From positions 46,403 through 110,402 of the forward strand of contig NZ_JAINVH010000028.1 in NCBI RefSeq assembly GCF_020400825.1: a stretch of 64,000 bases of DNA, given 5' to 3'. Within the stretch, counting starts at the first letter, position 1. Each line of letters starts with the position of its first letter. Source of the DNA: Streptomyces sp. HPF1205 (lineage in GTDB: Bacteria; Actinomycetota; Actinomycetes; Streptomycetales; Streptomycetaceae). The translations under genes and the position numbers were made by a program. Of this stretch, positions 1-8,527 are shown piece after piece. The notes beneath the pieces were generated by a model, which made no database searches, was not told the DNA's origin, and saw nothing but the letters and a program-made list of their open reading frames with translations.

Positions 1-168
1 TACGGCGTCTTCGCCGAGGACAAGGGCTGCGCGCTGCGCGGCACCTTCGTCGTCGACCGGCGCGGCACCGTCCGCTGGACCGTCGTCAACGGCCTTCCCG
101 ACGCCCGGGACCTTCATGAGTACGCAAAGGCGCTCCAGGCCCTGCGTACGGAGGGAACCGGTCACTAA
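1..168 (+). CDS. Peroxiredoxin (AhpC/TSA family), C-terminal end only
   Basis: Only the last 55 codons are inside the window; the gene starts upstream. The frame beginning at base 1 reads YGVFAEDKGCALRGTFVVD, then a beta-strand pair (TVRWTVVNGL) and a short helix ending in TEGTGH and TAA. This is the usual C-terminal part of thiol peroxidases of the Prx/AhpC fold, where FVVDRRGTVR is the common strand after the resolving region. The catalytic cysteine is not in the window. It lies 83 nt before the first TerD gene, so it may be read into the stress island. Family assignment is fairly safe, subfamily is not. Confidence 0.75.
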   Translation, partial: YGVFAEDKGCALRGTFVVDRRGTVRWTVVNGLPDARDLHEYAKALQALRTEGTGH

Positions 169-251
169 GCTCGGCTCGTTGATCCGGCACGTACAGCACA
201 CGACGCGGCCCGGCGGGAGCCCGGCCGCACCGAACGGACGGGAGAGGACTC

Positions 252-827
252 GTGGGAGTCAGCCTCAGCAAGGGTGGCAACGTCTCGCTGACCAAGGAGG
301 CGCCGAACCTCACCGCGGTCATGGTCGGCCTGGGCTGGGACGCCCGCACCACCACGGGCACCGACTTCGACCTGGACGCGAGCGCGCTGCTCACCGACGA
401 ACAGGGCAAGGTCCTGTCCGACCAGCACTTCGTGTTCTTCAACAACCTCAAGAGCCCCGACGGCTCGGTCGAGCACACCGGCGACAACCTCACCGGTGAG
501 GGCGAGGGCGACGACGAGGTGATCAACGTCAACCTGGCCGCGGTGCCGCAGCAGGTGGCCAAGATCGTCTTCCCGGTCTCGATCTACGACGCCGAGCCGC
601 GCCAGCAGAGCTTCGGCCAGGTGCGCAACGCCTACATCCGTGTCGTCAACCAGGCCGACCAGCGCGAGCTGGCCCGGTACGACCTGACCGAGGACGCCTC
701 CACGGAGACCGCCATGGTCTTCGGCGAGCTGTACCGGCACGGCGGGGAGTGGAAGTTCCGGGCCATCGGCCAGGGGTACGCCTCGGGCCTGCGCGGCATC
801 GCGCAGGACTTCGGCGTCAACGTCTGA
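252..827 (+). CDS. terD: TerD family calcium-binding stress protein, copy 1
   Basis: 191-aa cytoplasmic protein of the TerD family, linked to tellurite, metal and envelope stress and known to bind Ca2+. The usual start MGVSLSKGGNVSL is present. The acidic Ca2+-site segments are TDFDLDASALL (about residues 37-47) and a second acidic loop GEGEGDDE after EHTGDNLT. The conserved end GEWKFRAIGQGY...GLRGIAQDFGV is complete, so the length matches the family. GTG start with GGAGAG 7 nt upstream. The next gene is a close paralogue (most residues identical), which points to tandem duplication. Confidence 0.95.
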   Translation: MGVSLSKGGNVSLTKEAPNLTAVMVGLGWDARTTTGTDFDLDASALLTDEQGKVLSDQHFVFFNNLKSPDGSVEHTGDNLTGEGEGDDEVINVNLAAVPQQVAKIVFPVSIYDAEPRQQSFGQVRNAYIRVVNQADQRELARYDLTEDASTETAMVFGELYRHGGEWKFRAIGQGYASGLRGIAQDFGVNV

Positions 828-869
828 CCGCCACCACCTGACGGCCACCACCTGACCGCCACCACCTGA
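828..869 (+). repeat. Three tandem 14-bp repeats between the TerD genes
   Basis: Three copies of ccgccaccacctga (middle copy c-g-g at its start) lie head to tail directly after the first terD stop codon. Each copy contains a TGA. No function is evident; it is a small minisatellite between two duplicated genes. Confidence 0.9.
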
Positions 870-915
870 TCGGGCCGCCGATCGCGCCAGCAGCAACCGG
901 GGAGGACACAACCAC

Positions 916-1491
916 ATGGGCGTCACGCTCGCCAAGGGAGGCAATGTCTCCCTCTCCAAGGCCGCGCCGAATCTCACCCAGGTGCAGATCGGCCTGGGCT
1001 GGAGGGCCCGCTCGACCACCGGAGCCGACTTCGACCTGGACGCGAGCGCGCTGCTGTGCGCGAACGGCCGGGTACTGGGGGACGAGTACTTCGTCTTCTA
1101 CAACAACCTCAAGAGCCCGGAGGGCTCCGTCGAGCACACCGGCGACGAACTGGTCGGCGGTACCGGGGGCGACGACGAGACGATCCTGGTGGACCTCACC
1201 TCCGTCCCGGACCGGGTGGACAAGATCGTCTTCCCGGTGTCGATCTACGACGCCGACACCCGGGCGCAGACTTTCGGCCAGGTCAGCGACGCCTACATCC
1301 GTGTCGTCAACCAGTCCGACGGGTCGGAGCTGGCCCGCTACGACCTGACCGAGGACGCCTCGACCGAGACCGCGATGATCTTCGGCGAGCTGTACCGGTA
1401 CGGCGGGGAGTGGAAGTTCCGGGCCGTCGGCCAGGGGTACGCCTCCGGTCTGCGCGGCATCGCCCTAGACTTCGGGGTCAACGTTTCGTAA
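916..1491 (+). CDS. terD: TerD family calcium-binding stress protein, copy 2
   Basis: 191-aa TerD-family protein, close paralogue of the gene 88 nt upstream and of identical length. It has the MGVTLAKGGNVSL start, the acidic DFDLDASALL segment, the NNLKSPEGSVEHTGDE loop and the GEWKFRAVGQGYASGLRG end. ATG start with GGGGAGGA 8 nt upstream. The two copies differ mainly in the loop after the first Ca2+ site. Keeping two near-duplicates is common in Streptomyces ter islands. It lies 54 nt before a TerC-family membrane protein, its usual partner. Confidence 0.95.
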   Translation: MGVTLAKGGNVSLSKAAPNLTQVQIGLGWRARSTTGADFDLDASALLCANGRVLGDEYFVFYNNLKSPEGSVEHTGDELVGGTGGDDETILVDLTSVPDRVDKIVFPVSIYDADTRAQTFGQVSDAYIRVVNQSDGSELARYDLTEDASTETAMIFGELYRYGGEWKFRAVGQGYASGLRGIALDFGVNVS

Positions 1492-1545
1492 AGCCGCGTA
1501 CCGCGCGGGGGACCCCGTGGTCATGAACGATTGGGTGGGAAGCAC

Positions 1546-2730
1546 GTGCTCCTGAGAACATTCGGCTGGTCGTTGGGCGTCACGGCCCTCGGCCTGGCCG
1601 CGGCCGGCTATTTCTGGCAGGGCAAGGGGCTCGCGCTGGTCGCGATTCTCGCCGTCCTGGAGATCTCGCTCTCCTTCGACAACGCGGTGGTCAACGCCGG
1701 CATCCTGCGCAAGCTCAACCCGTTCTGGCAGCGGATCTTCCTGACCATCGGTGTCCTGATCGCCGTCTTCGGCATGCGGCTGATCTTCCCGATCATCATC
1801 GTGGCGGTGACGGCCAAGCTCAGCCCGTGGGAAGCGGTCAAGGTCGCGGTCAACGACCACGACCGGTACGAGACCCTGGTCACCAACGCCCACCCGGCGA
1901 TCGCGGCCTTCGGCGGGATGTTCCTGCTGATGATCTTCCTCGACTTCATCTTCGAGGAGCGCGAGATCACCTGGCTGTCCTGGCTGGAGAAGCCGCTGGC
2001 CAAGCTGGGCAAGCTGGACATGCTCTCGGTGGTGGTCGCGCTGGTCGCCCTGATCATCGCCGGCACCACGGTCGCCACCGGGGTCCCGCTGCACGGCGCG
2101 GGTCTGCACGGCCACGTGGACAAGGCCGAGACCGTGTTCCTGTCCGGGATCGCGGGCCTGGTCACGTACCTCGTCGTCGGCGGCATCTCCGGCTTCTTCG
2201 AGGAGCAGCTGGAGGACGAGGACGAGGACGGGGACGAGGAAGGCGCCCGGGACGAGGCGGACGGCGGCGAGGACGGCGCCCCGGCGAAGCGGCCGATAGG
2301 TGCCGCCCGGGCCGCGGGCCTGGCGGGCAAGGCCGCGTTCTTCATGTTCCTGTACCTGGAGGTCATCGACGCCTCGTTCTCCTTCGACGGCGTCGTCGGC
2401 GCCTTCGCGATCAGCAACGACATCTTCCAGATCGCGCTGGGCCTGGGCATCGGCGCGATGTACATCAGGTCGCTGACCGTCTTCCTGGTCCGCAAGGGCA
2501 CCCTGGACGACTACGTCTACCTCGAACACGGCGCCCACTACGCCATCGGCGCCCTGGCGGTCATCCTGCTGGTCACGATCAAGTACGAGGTCAGCGAGGT
2601 GGTCACCGGCCTGGTCGGGGTCGTCCTGATCGTGGCCTCGTACTGGTCCTCGGTGGTACGCAACCGGCGGCTCGGGGAAGGATCCGAGCAGTCGGACGAC
2701 GACAAGGCGGAGATGGCGTCCCGGGTCTGA
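1546..2730 (+). CDS. TerC/DUF475 family integral membrane protein
   Basis: About 394-aa polytopic membrane protein of the TerC/Alx/DUF475 group, thought to move or sense metal ions together with TerD proteins. Hydrophobic segments start at TFGWSLGVTALGL and repeat through the protein. Two conserved acidic membrane motifs are visible, EISLSFDNAVV near residue 45 and LEVIDASFSFDGVVGAF near 280. A highly acidic loop (EDEDEDGDEEGARDEADGGED, about 225-245) separates the two membrane halves. I prefer GTG 1546 because GGTGGGA lies 5 nt upstream; TTG 1531 is an in-frame alternative. DUF475 is the more specific name. Confidence 0.9.
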   Translation: MLLRTFGWSLGVTALGLAAAGYFWQGKGLALVAILAVLEISLSFDNAVVNAGILRKLNPFWQRIFLTIGVLIAVFGMRLIFPIIIVAVTAKLSPWEAVKVAVNDHDRYETLVTNAHPAIAAFGGMFLLMIFLDFIFEEREITWLSWLEKPLAKLGKLDMLSVVVALVALIIAGTTVATGVPLHGAGLHGHVDKAETVFLSGIAGLVTYLVVGGISGFFEEQLEDEDEDGDEEGARDEADGGEDGAPAKRPIGAARAAGLAGKAAFFMFLYLEVIDASFSFDGVVGAFAISNDIFQIALGLGIGAMYIRSLTVFLVRKGTLDDYVYLEHGAHYAIGALAVILLVTIKYEVSEVVTGLVGVVLIVASYWSSVVRNRRLGEGSEQSDDDKAEMASRV

Positions 2731-2751
2731 CCCGGCCGCCGGCTTTCGTAC

Positions 2752-2779
2752 GCTGCCCCCGCCGTCCGGTGGGGGCAGC
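2752..2779 (+). terminator. 9-bp stem-loop after the TerC gene
   Basis: GCTGCCCCC (2752-2760) pairs perfectly with GGGGGCAGC (2771-2779) across a 10-nt loop. It sits 22 nt after the DUF475 stop and 33 nt before the next gene. There is no T-run, so it may be a partial terminator or an RNA-stabilising hairpin. Confidence 0.5.
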
Positions 2780-2811
2780 GCCGTATCTCGACAGGGGAGG
2801 GTGAACGGCAG

Positions 2812-3543
2812 ATGGCCTGGTGGCGGTTCCTGCGGCCCAGCGGTGTCCAGCAGCTCGACGTCGCCAACGCGCACTCGGTGGAACTCACCAAGCGGCACCC
2901 GGTGATATCGCTCACCAAGCAGGGCGCCGCGGTCGGCAACATGCGGGTCAACCTGTCGTGGTCGATGCGCACCTCCGACACCGGCGGCTGGACCGCGGAC
3001 CGCCCCGGCTTCCTGCGCCGCCAGCTCGAACTGTTCCGGCCCCAGGTGGTCCAGGCGGCGGGGCCGGCGATGGTCAACGTCGACCTGGACCTCGCCTGCC
3101 TGTACGAGCTGGCCGACGGCACCAAGGGCGTGGTCCAGCCGCTCGGCAACTTCCTGGGCGACCTGGACCAGCCGCCGTACATCCAGATGAGCGGCGACGA
3201 CCGGTTCGGCAGCGGCAGCGGCGAGACGCTCTTCATCAACTTCGACCAGCGCGAGAAGTTCAAGCGGCTGCTGGTCTTCGTGTACATCTACGACGGCACG
3301 CCCGCCTTCGACCGCACCCACGCGAAGGTCGAGATCTTCCCCGGCTCCGGCCCCCGGATCGAGATCCCGCTCACCGAGCGGGAGCCGCAGGCCCGGTCCT
3401 GCGCGGTGGTCCTCATCGAGAACAACAAGGGCGAGCTGACCGTGCGCCGCGAGGTCAAGTACGTCTACGGCTTCCAGGCCGAGATCGACCGGCTGTACGG
3501 GTGGGGTCTGCAGTGGGGGCGGGGCTACAAGACGAAGGTCTGA
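2812..3543 (+). CDS. TerA-like / TerD-superfamily tellurium resistance protein
   Basis: 243-aa soluble protein distantly related to TerD. The N-terminal part (ISLTKQG, then LSWSMRTSD) matches TerA-type proteins. An acidic strand-loop VNVDLDLACLYEL (about 85-97) and the loop IQMSGDDRFGSGSGE (about 125-139) correspond to the TerD-fold Ca2+ sites. The C-terminus VKYVYGFQAEIDRLYGWG is typical of this subgroup. ATG start after AGGGGAGGG. Probably same transcript as the TerC gene; it converges with the Pro-rich TerD protein 36 bp away. Confidence 0.85.
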   Translation: MAWWRFLRPSGVQQLDVANAHSVELTKRHPVISLTKQGAAVGNMRVNLSWSMRTSDTGGWTADRPGFLRRQLELFRPQVVQAAGPAMVNVDLDLACLYELADGTKGVVQPLGNFLGDLDQPPYIQMSGDDRFGSGSGETLFINFDQREKFKRLLVFVYIYDGTPAFDRTHAKVEIFPGSGPRIEIPLTEREPQARSCAVVLIENNKGELTVRREVKYVYGFQAEIDRLYGWGLQWGRGYKTKV

Positions 3544-3579
3544 GGCGCCCCGCCGCCCGCGCGGGGCCGGTCCGCGCCC

Positions 3580-4551
3580 TCAGCGTCCCGGCTGGAACTG
3601 GGGGCCCTGCGGGGGCAGGACGAAGGCCGGCTCCGCCTGCGGGACGGGGGCCGGGACGGTGGCCGCCACCGGCTGCGGATAGCCGTAGGCCGGCCAGCCC
3701 TGCTGGGGCTGCTGGTGGACCGGGGGCGGCACGGGTGCCGAGACCGGCTGCGGGTAGCCGTACGCGGGCTGGGCGGGCACGTGGCCCGGCTGCGGAGGCG
3801 GCAGCGGGTAGCCGTACGCCGCGGCCGGGACGGGCCCGGCGGGGGGCGGCGGCGCGGCGGGGAACGGCGGGTGGTGCGGTGCGGTGCGGCCGGAGGCGGT
3901 GCCGGAGTCCGGGGCCTCGGCGCCCCCTCCGGGCCGCACGCCGCCCGTGTTGTCCGGCCCGGCCGCGCTCCCGCCGGAGGCGCCGTCCATGCCGTCGACG
4001 TCGTCCACCGCGATGCCGAACTCCGTGGCCAGCCCCACCAGGCCCGAGGTGTAGCCCTGGCCGAGCGCGCGGAACTTCCAGCCGGCGTCCTTACGGTACA
4101 GCTCGCCGCAGATCAGGGCGGTCTCCTCGCCCGTGTCCGGGACGACCTCGAAGGTGATCAGCGGGGCCGCGTGCGCCGGTCCCGTACTCTCGTAGAGGGA
4201 CAGGCCGAGGTCGCGGACGAGGCGGAACGGGCCGCCGTCGCAGGAGGCGGCGATCACCACCCGGTCGACGGAGGCGTCGAGCTTGGCCAGGTCCACCTCG
4301 ACGGTGTCGGTCAGGCCGTCGGGGACGCGCTTCTTGGGCAGATGGCGGGCCAGGCCCGAGGGGTGGCGGGGTTCGTTGTAGAAGACGAAGTCCGCGTCGG
4401 AGCGGACCCGCCCGTCGGGACCCACCAGCAGCATCGAGGCGTCCACGTCGGGTGCCCCGGGACCGGGGCTCCAGCGCAGCACGGCCCGGACGCCGTGGGC
4501 GTCCAGCGGGAGGTTCGACCCCTTGACCATCCGTTGCGTCATAGCGGCCAT
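3580..4551 (-). CDS. TerD-family protein with Pro/Tyr-rich tail
   Basis: About 323 aa in two parts. Residues 1-185 are a TerD domain: VDASMLLVGPDGRVRSD gives the acidic site, GLSLYESTG the core, and ICGELYRKDAGWKFRALGQGY the conserved end. Residues 190-323 are low-complexity Gly/Ala then Pro/Tyr-rich, with three AYGYP(L/Q)P motifs, probably disordered and adhesive or scaffold-like. I chose ATG 4551 (MAAMTQRM) because GGAGG lies 6 nt upstream; ATG 4542 is 15 nt away. Transcribed divergently from the CitE-like gene and convergently with the TerA-like gene. Confidence 0.85.
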   Translation of the reverse strand: MAAMTQRMVKGSNLPLDAHGVRAVLRWSPGPGAPDVDASMLLVGPDGRVRSDADFVFYNEPRHPSGLARHLPKKRVPDGLTDTVEVDLAKLDASVDRVVIAASCDGGPFRLVRDLGLSLYESTGPAHAAPLITFEVVPDTGEETALICGELYRKDAGWKFRALGQGYTSGLVGLATEFGIAVDDVDGMDGASGGSAAGPDNTGGVRPGGGAEAPDSGTASGRTAPHHPPFPAAPPPPAGPVPAAAYGYPLPPPQPGHVPAQPAYGYPQPVSAPVPPPVHQQPQQGWPAYGYPQPVAATVPAPVPQAEPAFVLPPQGPQFQPGR

Positions 4552-4738
4552 CCTGCCCCTCCGGCCGGGTGGCAGACAACGCGGCGGTACGCGGGGGGCC
4601 GGCGGCCGGGTGTGACGGTCACGCCATGGACCTGCGCCGGTTACCTGTTCTTCATACGCGACGGGAACCTGTACCGCACACTCGTACGTACGATAATCGG
4701 CCAGATGTGTTCCAGCCCACGATCCAGAAAGGGGGCGC
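4552..4738. promoter_or_regulatory. Divergent promoter region of the ter island
   Basis: 187-bp intergenic region between two divergent genes. On the + strand, TACGATAAT around 4689-4697 is a good -10-like element about 42 nt before the CitE-type gene, whose own ribosome site is AGGGGG at 4730-4735. No clear operator palindrome was found. Confidence 0.4.
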
Positions 4739-5911
4739 ATGCGCCACTTCGGACACCTCACTTCGGACCTCAGAAGTGAACTGTTCCACCAGGAGCCGCA
4801 GGAGTTCACCGCTGACTCGCCTGCCGCCACGCTCGCTGTCGCGCTCGGCGCCACCCTCTACAGCCCCGCCACCCGGGAACGGCTCGCCGAGGACATCCTC
4901 AAGCAGGCCCGCCGGGGCGTGGTGTCCATGGTCCTGTGCCTGGAGGACTCCATCGACGACAAGGATGTCGTCGCAGGTGAGGCCAATCTCGTGCGGCAGT
5001 TCGCCGATCTGGCCGCCCGCCCGGACGCCGCCGCCGCGCTCCCGCTGCTGTTCATCCGGGTCCGCACCCCCGGCCAGATCACCGATCTCGTGGGCCGGCT
5101 GGGCGCGCACGCGGCGCTGCTGTCCGGATTCGTACTGCCGAAGTTCACCGAGGAGACCGGCGTCCCCTTCCTGGAGGCCCTCACCCTCGCCGAGGCCGCC
5201 GCCGGGCACCGCCTGTTCGCCATGCCGGTCCTGGAGTCGCCGCAGCTGATGCATCTGGAGAGCCGGGTCGGAACGCTCGCCGGCATATCCCGCACGGTGG
5301 ACAAGTACCGCGAGCGGATCCTCGCGCTGCGGCTGGGCGTCACCGACTTCTGCTCCTCCTACGGGCTGCGCCGGGCCCCCGCGATGACCGCGTACGACGT
5401 CCAGATCGTGGCCTCCGTCATCGCCGACGTCGTCAACGTCTTCGGGCGAGCCGACGGCAGCGGCTTCACCGTCACCGGCCCGGTGTGGGAGTACTTCCGG
5501 CACCACGAGCGCATGTTCAAGCCGCAGCTGCGGCTGAGCCCCTTCCGGCCCGAGGCGGAGGACCTGCGCGACGCGCTGATCGAGCGGGACATGGACGGCC
5601 TGCTGCGGGAGATCGAACTGGACCGGGCCAACGGGCTGCAGGGCAAGACCTGCATCCACCCCACCCACGTGCCCGTGGTGCACGCGCTGAACGTCGTCAC
5701 CCACGAGGAGTTCTGCGACGCCGCCGACATCCTCCACGAGGACCGCAGCGGCGGGGGAGTGCTGCGCTCGGCCTACACGAACAAGATGAACGAGGTGAAG
5801 CCGCACCGCGCCTGGGCCGAGCGGACCATGCGCCGCGCCGAGGTCTTCGGTGTGGCCCGCGAGGAGATCGGCTTCGTGGAACTCCTCGCGGCCAGCCTGC
5901 CGCAGTCCTGA
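4739..5911 (+). CDS. HpcH/HpaI aldolase / CitE-like lyase of the ter biosynthetic module
   Basis: 390-aa TIM-barrel lyase-like protein of the HpcH/HpaI-CitE superfamily, which makes or breaks C-C bonds next to CoA thioesters or keto acids. Visible motifs are GATLYSPATR (1st strand), VLCLEDSIDD (acidic motif, about 62-71), the metal/acid strand ALRLGVTDFCSSYG (about 197-210) and GLQGKTCIHPTHV (about 298-310), typical of CitE. Genes of this type travel with ter PRTase, StiP and HAD genes; the module was proposed from comparative genomics to make a nucleoside-like metabolite. The substrate here is unknown. 63 nt ahead of the PRTase-StiP gene, probably one operon. Confidence 0.85.
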   Translation: MRHFGHLTSDLRSELFHQEPQEFTADSPAATLAVALGATLYSPATRERLAEDILKQARRGVVSMVLCLEDSIDDKDVVAGEANLVRQFADLAARPDAAAALPLLFIRVRTPGQITDLVGRLGAHAALLSGFVLPKFTEETGVPFLEALTLAEAAAGHRLFAMPVLESPQLMHLESRVGTLAGISRTVDKYRERILALRLGVTDFCSSYGLRRAPAMTAYDVQIVASVIADVVNVFGRADGSGFTVTGPVWEYFRHHERMFKPQLRLSPFRPEAEDLRDALIERDMDGLLREIELDRANGLQGKTCIHPTHVPVVHALNVVTHEEFCDAADILHEDRSGGGVLRSAYTNKMNEVKPHRAWAERTMRRAEVFGVAREEIGFVELLAASLPQS

Positions 5912-5974
5912 GCGCGGGCGGCCCTCCCGTACCGCCCCCGCCGTGTCGTCCGGAAGAACGGAAACCATTCCCGC

Positions 5975-8527
5975 ATGCCAACGAAAGCGCCCTGGCCAGG
6001 ACAGTGGGTCGCCGACCGGCTGGGCGTCGCCCTGCACGGCGAGGGCCTGCACGCCCTGCTGGGCCTCGCGCTGCGCCGCAACCCCAAGCGCGCGCACCTG
6101 CTCGTCTCCAGCGTCCTGGGCAAGCACGTCCCGCAGCACCCCGACCGGGTGTACGCGGCCGGGCACGGCCTGGGCGGCGAGGTCGGGGCGCTGCTCGGCG
6201 ACGAGGCGGGCGACGCCGTCGTCCTCGGCTACGCGGAGACCGCGACCGGGCTCGGCCACGCGGTCGCCGACGGCCTCGGCACCGCCCCCTACCTGCACTC
6301 CACCCGCCGTGAGGTGCCCGGTGTCGTGCCCGGCGGCGGCTTCGAGGAGGAGCACAGCCACGCCACCGGCCACCTCCTCCTCCCCGAGGACCCGGACCTG
6401 CTCACCCGGCCGGGACCGCTCGTCCTGGTCGACGACGAGTTCTCCACCGGCCGCACCGTCCTGAACACGATCCGCGAGCTGCACGCCCGGGCGCCGCGCG
6501 CCCGGTACGTCGTCGTCGCCCTGACCGACATGCGCTCCCCGGCCGACCGCGCCCGCCTGGACGCGTTCGCCGCCTCCCTCGGCGCCCGCATCGACCTGGT
6601 CGCCCTCGCCACCGGTACGGTCACGCTGCCCGACGGCGTGCTGGACCGCGGACGCGCCCTCGTGGAGGCGCACACCACCCCGCCCCCGGCCCCCGCGCCC
6701 TCCTTCACCGCCACCCGCGTCGCCCTGCCCTGGCCGCCCTCCCTGCCCGACGGCGGCCGCCACGGCTACCTCCCCGGACACCGGGCCGCCCTGGAAGCGG
6801 CCCTGCCCTCCCTGGCGGCCCCCGTCGCCGCCGCCCTCCCCCCGGCCGCCGCCCGCGTCCTGGTCCTGGGCACGGAGGAGCTCATGTACACGCCTTTGCG
6901 GCTGGCGCGGGCACTGGCGGAGGCGGTGGGGCCCGGCACGGAGATACGGTTCTCCACCACCACCCGTTCCCCCGTCCTCGCCGTCGACGACCCCGGCTAC
7001 GCGATCCGCACCCGGATCGCCTTCCCGGCCCACGACGACCCGGCGGACGCGGGCTCGCGCGAGCGCTACGCCTACAACATCACCGGCTTCGACGCGATCG
7101 TCTGCGTCGTGGACTCGGCCGGGGACACCCCGCGGCTGCACGCCCCCGACGGGCTGCTGGCCCATCTCGCCGCCCACACGCCGGCCGTGCTGCTCGCGGT
7201 GGTGCCGACCTACCGCCCGCCCGCGGTTCCGGCGACCTGGGCGGACCGGGCACACCAGGCGGGCCGACCCGACGCGGCCCGAGAGGACGAGGCGCGGCCC
7301 GACGCGGACCGACCCGACGCGGACCGACCCGACGCGGCCCGACAGGACAAGGAGACCCCCCTTCGCATGACGCGCGACCCGAAACCGCTCGCCGAGCCGC
7401 TGCGCGGCCCGCACTTCTCCTCGTACGCCCCCGAGGAGGTGGGCTGGCTGCTGAAGGACCTGTCGGGGGTGGAGCTGGAGGCGCCGACCGAGGAGCGCGA
7501 GGAGGCCATCCAGAGCGGGGGCGCGCACTACGCCGAGTCGCTGCCGGTGGAGTACCAGCCGAGCGCGGAGTACCAGGAGCTGTTCCGCTCGGCGCTGGCC
7601 GCCTCGGCCACCCGGATCGCCCGGGCCGTCGGCGCCGTCACGGAACTGGTCCTGGCCGAGCGCGGCCCGGACGCCGTGCTGGTCTCCCTCGCCCGGGCCG
7701 GCACGCCCGTGGGCGTCCTCATGCGACGCTGGGCCCGGTACGCCCACGGACTGGAGCTGCCGCACTACGCCGTCTCGATCGTGCGCGGCCGCGGCATCGA
7801 CGGCAACGCGCTGCGCTGGCTGGCCGCGCACCACGACCCGGCCGACGCGGTCTTCGTGGACGGCTGGACCGGCAAGGGCGCGATCACCCGCGAACTGGCC
7901 GCCGCCATCGAGGACTTCGGCGGGTTCGACCCGGACATCGCGGTCCTGGCCGACCCCGGCGGCTGCGTGTCCACGTACGGCACCCGCGACGACTTCCTCA
8001 TCCCCTCGGCCTGCCTGAACTCCACGGTCTCCGGCCTGGTCTCCCGCACGGTGCTGCGGGCCGGCCTGATCGGCCCCGACGACTACCACGGCGCGAAGTA
8101 CTACCGCGGCCTGGCCGGCGCGGACCTGTCGGGGATGTTCCTCGACACCGTCTCCGCCGCGTTCGAGGAGGCCGGCGACGCGGTGGCCGAGGACGTCAAG
8201 GCGCTGCGCGCCCAGGACCGCACGCCCACCTGGGCGGGATGGCGGGCCGTCGAGCGGATCAGCGAGGAGTACGGGATCCACGACGTCAACCTCGTCAAGC
8301 CCGGGGTCGGCGAGACCACCCGGGTGCTGCTGCGCCGCGTCCCCTGGAAGATCCTCGCGCGCCGCGGGGCGGGCACCGACCTGGACCACGTGCGCCTGCT
8401 CGCCGCGCAGCGCGAGGTGCCGGTCGAGGAGGTGGACGACCTGCCGTACTCCTGCGTCGGGCTCATCCACCCCCGCTTCACCCGCGGGGCGACCGGTGTG
8501 GACGGCAAGGCGGTGGGTGCCAAGTGA
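5975..8527 (+). CDS. Fused phosphoribosyltransferase-TRSP / StiP (PELOTA-type) protein
   Basis: 850-aa ORF combining two proteins usually encoded separately. Residues 1-190 are a PRTase with a PRPP-loop motif LVLVDDEFSTGRT (about 149-161). Residues 200-430 match the TRSP domain found after it. Residues 440-465 are a repetitive RPDA(D/A)R linker. From M465 to the end is a StiP-family region (PF11202; annotated as cysteine protease StiP though PRTase-like), with VLVSLARAGTPVGV (about 569-582) and VFVDGWTGKGAITREL (about 625-640), again like a PRPP loop. ATG 7367 (M465) has AAGGAG 12 nt upstream, so the second half may also be made alone. Overlaps the HAD gene by GTGA. Confidence 0.85.
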   Translation: MPTKAPWPGQWVADRLGVALHGEGLHALLGLALRRNPKRAHLLVSSVLGKHVPQHPDRVYAAGHGLGGEVGALLGDEAGDAVVLGYAETATGLGHAVADGLGTAPYLHSTRREVPGVVPGGGFEEEHSHATGHLLLPEDPDLLTRPGPLVLVDDEFSTGRTVLNTIRELHARAPRARYVVVALTDMRSPADRARLDAFAASLGARIDLVALATGTVTLPDGVLDRGRALVEAHTTPPPAPAPSFTATRVALPWPPSLPDGGRHGYLPGHRAALEAALPSLAAPVAAALPPAAARVLVLGTEELMYTPLRLARALAEAVGPGTEIRFSTTTRSPVLAVDDPGYAIRTRIAFPAHDDPADAGSRERYAYNITGFDAIVCVVDSAGDTPRLHAPDGLLAHLAAHTPAVLLAVVPTYRPPAVPATWADRAHQAGRPDAAREDEARPDADRPDADRPDAARQDKETPLRMTRDPKPLAEPLRGPHFSSYAPEEVGWLLKDLSGVELEAPTEEREEAIQSGGAHYAESLPVEYQPSAEYQELFRSALAASATRIARAVGAVTELVLAERGPDAVLVSLARAGTPVGVLMRRWARYAHGLELPHYAVSIVRGRGIDGNALRWLAAHHDPADAVFVDGWTGKGAITRELAAAIEDFGGFDPDIAVLADPGGCVSTYGTRDDFLIPSACLNSTVSGLVSRTVLRAGLIGPDDYHGAKYYRGLAGADLSGMFLDTVSAAFEEAGDAVAEDVKALRAQDRTPTWAGWRAVERISEEYGIHDVNLVKPGVGETTRVLLRRVPWKILARRGAGTDLDHVRLLAAQREVPVEEVDDLPYSCVGLIHPRFTRGATGVDGKAVGAK
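7264..7345 (+). repeat. In-frame tandem repeat joining PRTase and StiP regions
   Basis: Degenerate repeat of a 15-bp unit close to gacccgacgcggacc, with at least four recognisable copies. It encodes RPDA(A/D)R-type residues with no folded character. It lies exactly at the junction where related organisms have a gene boundary. Confidence 0.85.

Noticed and set aside
4652..8470. 1272-codon minus-strand frame
   Set aside because: It is the antisense of the CitE-like and PRTase-StiP genes, which have clear catalytic motifs and ribosome sites.
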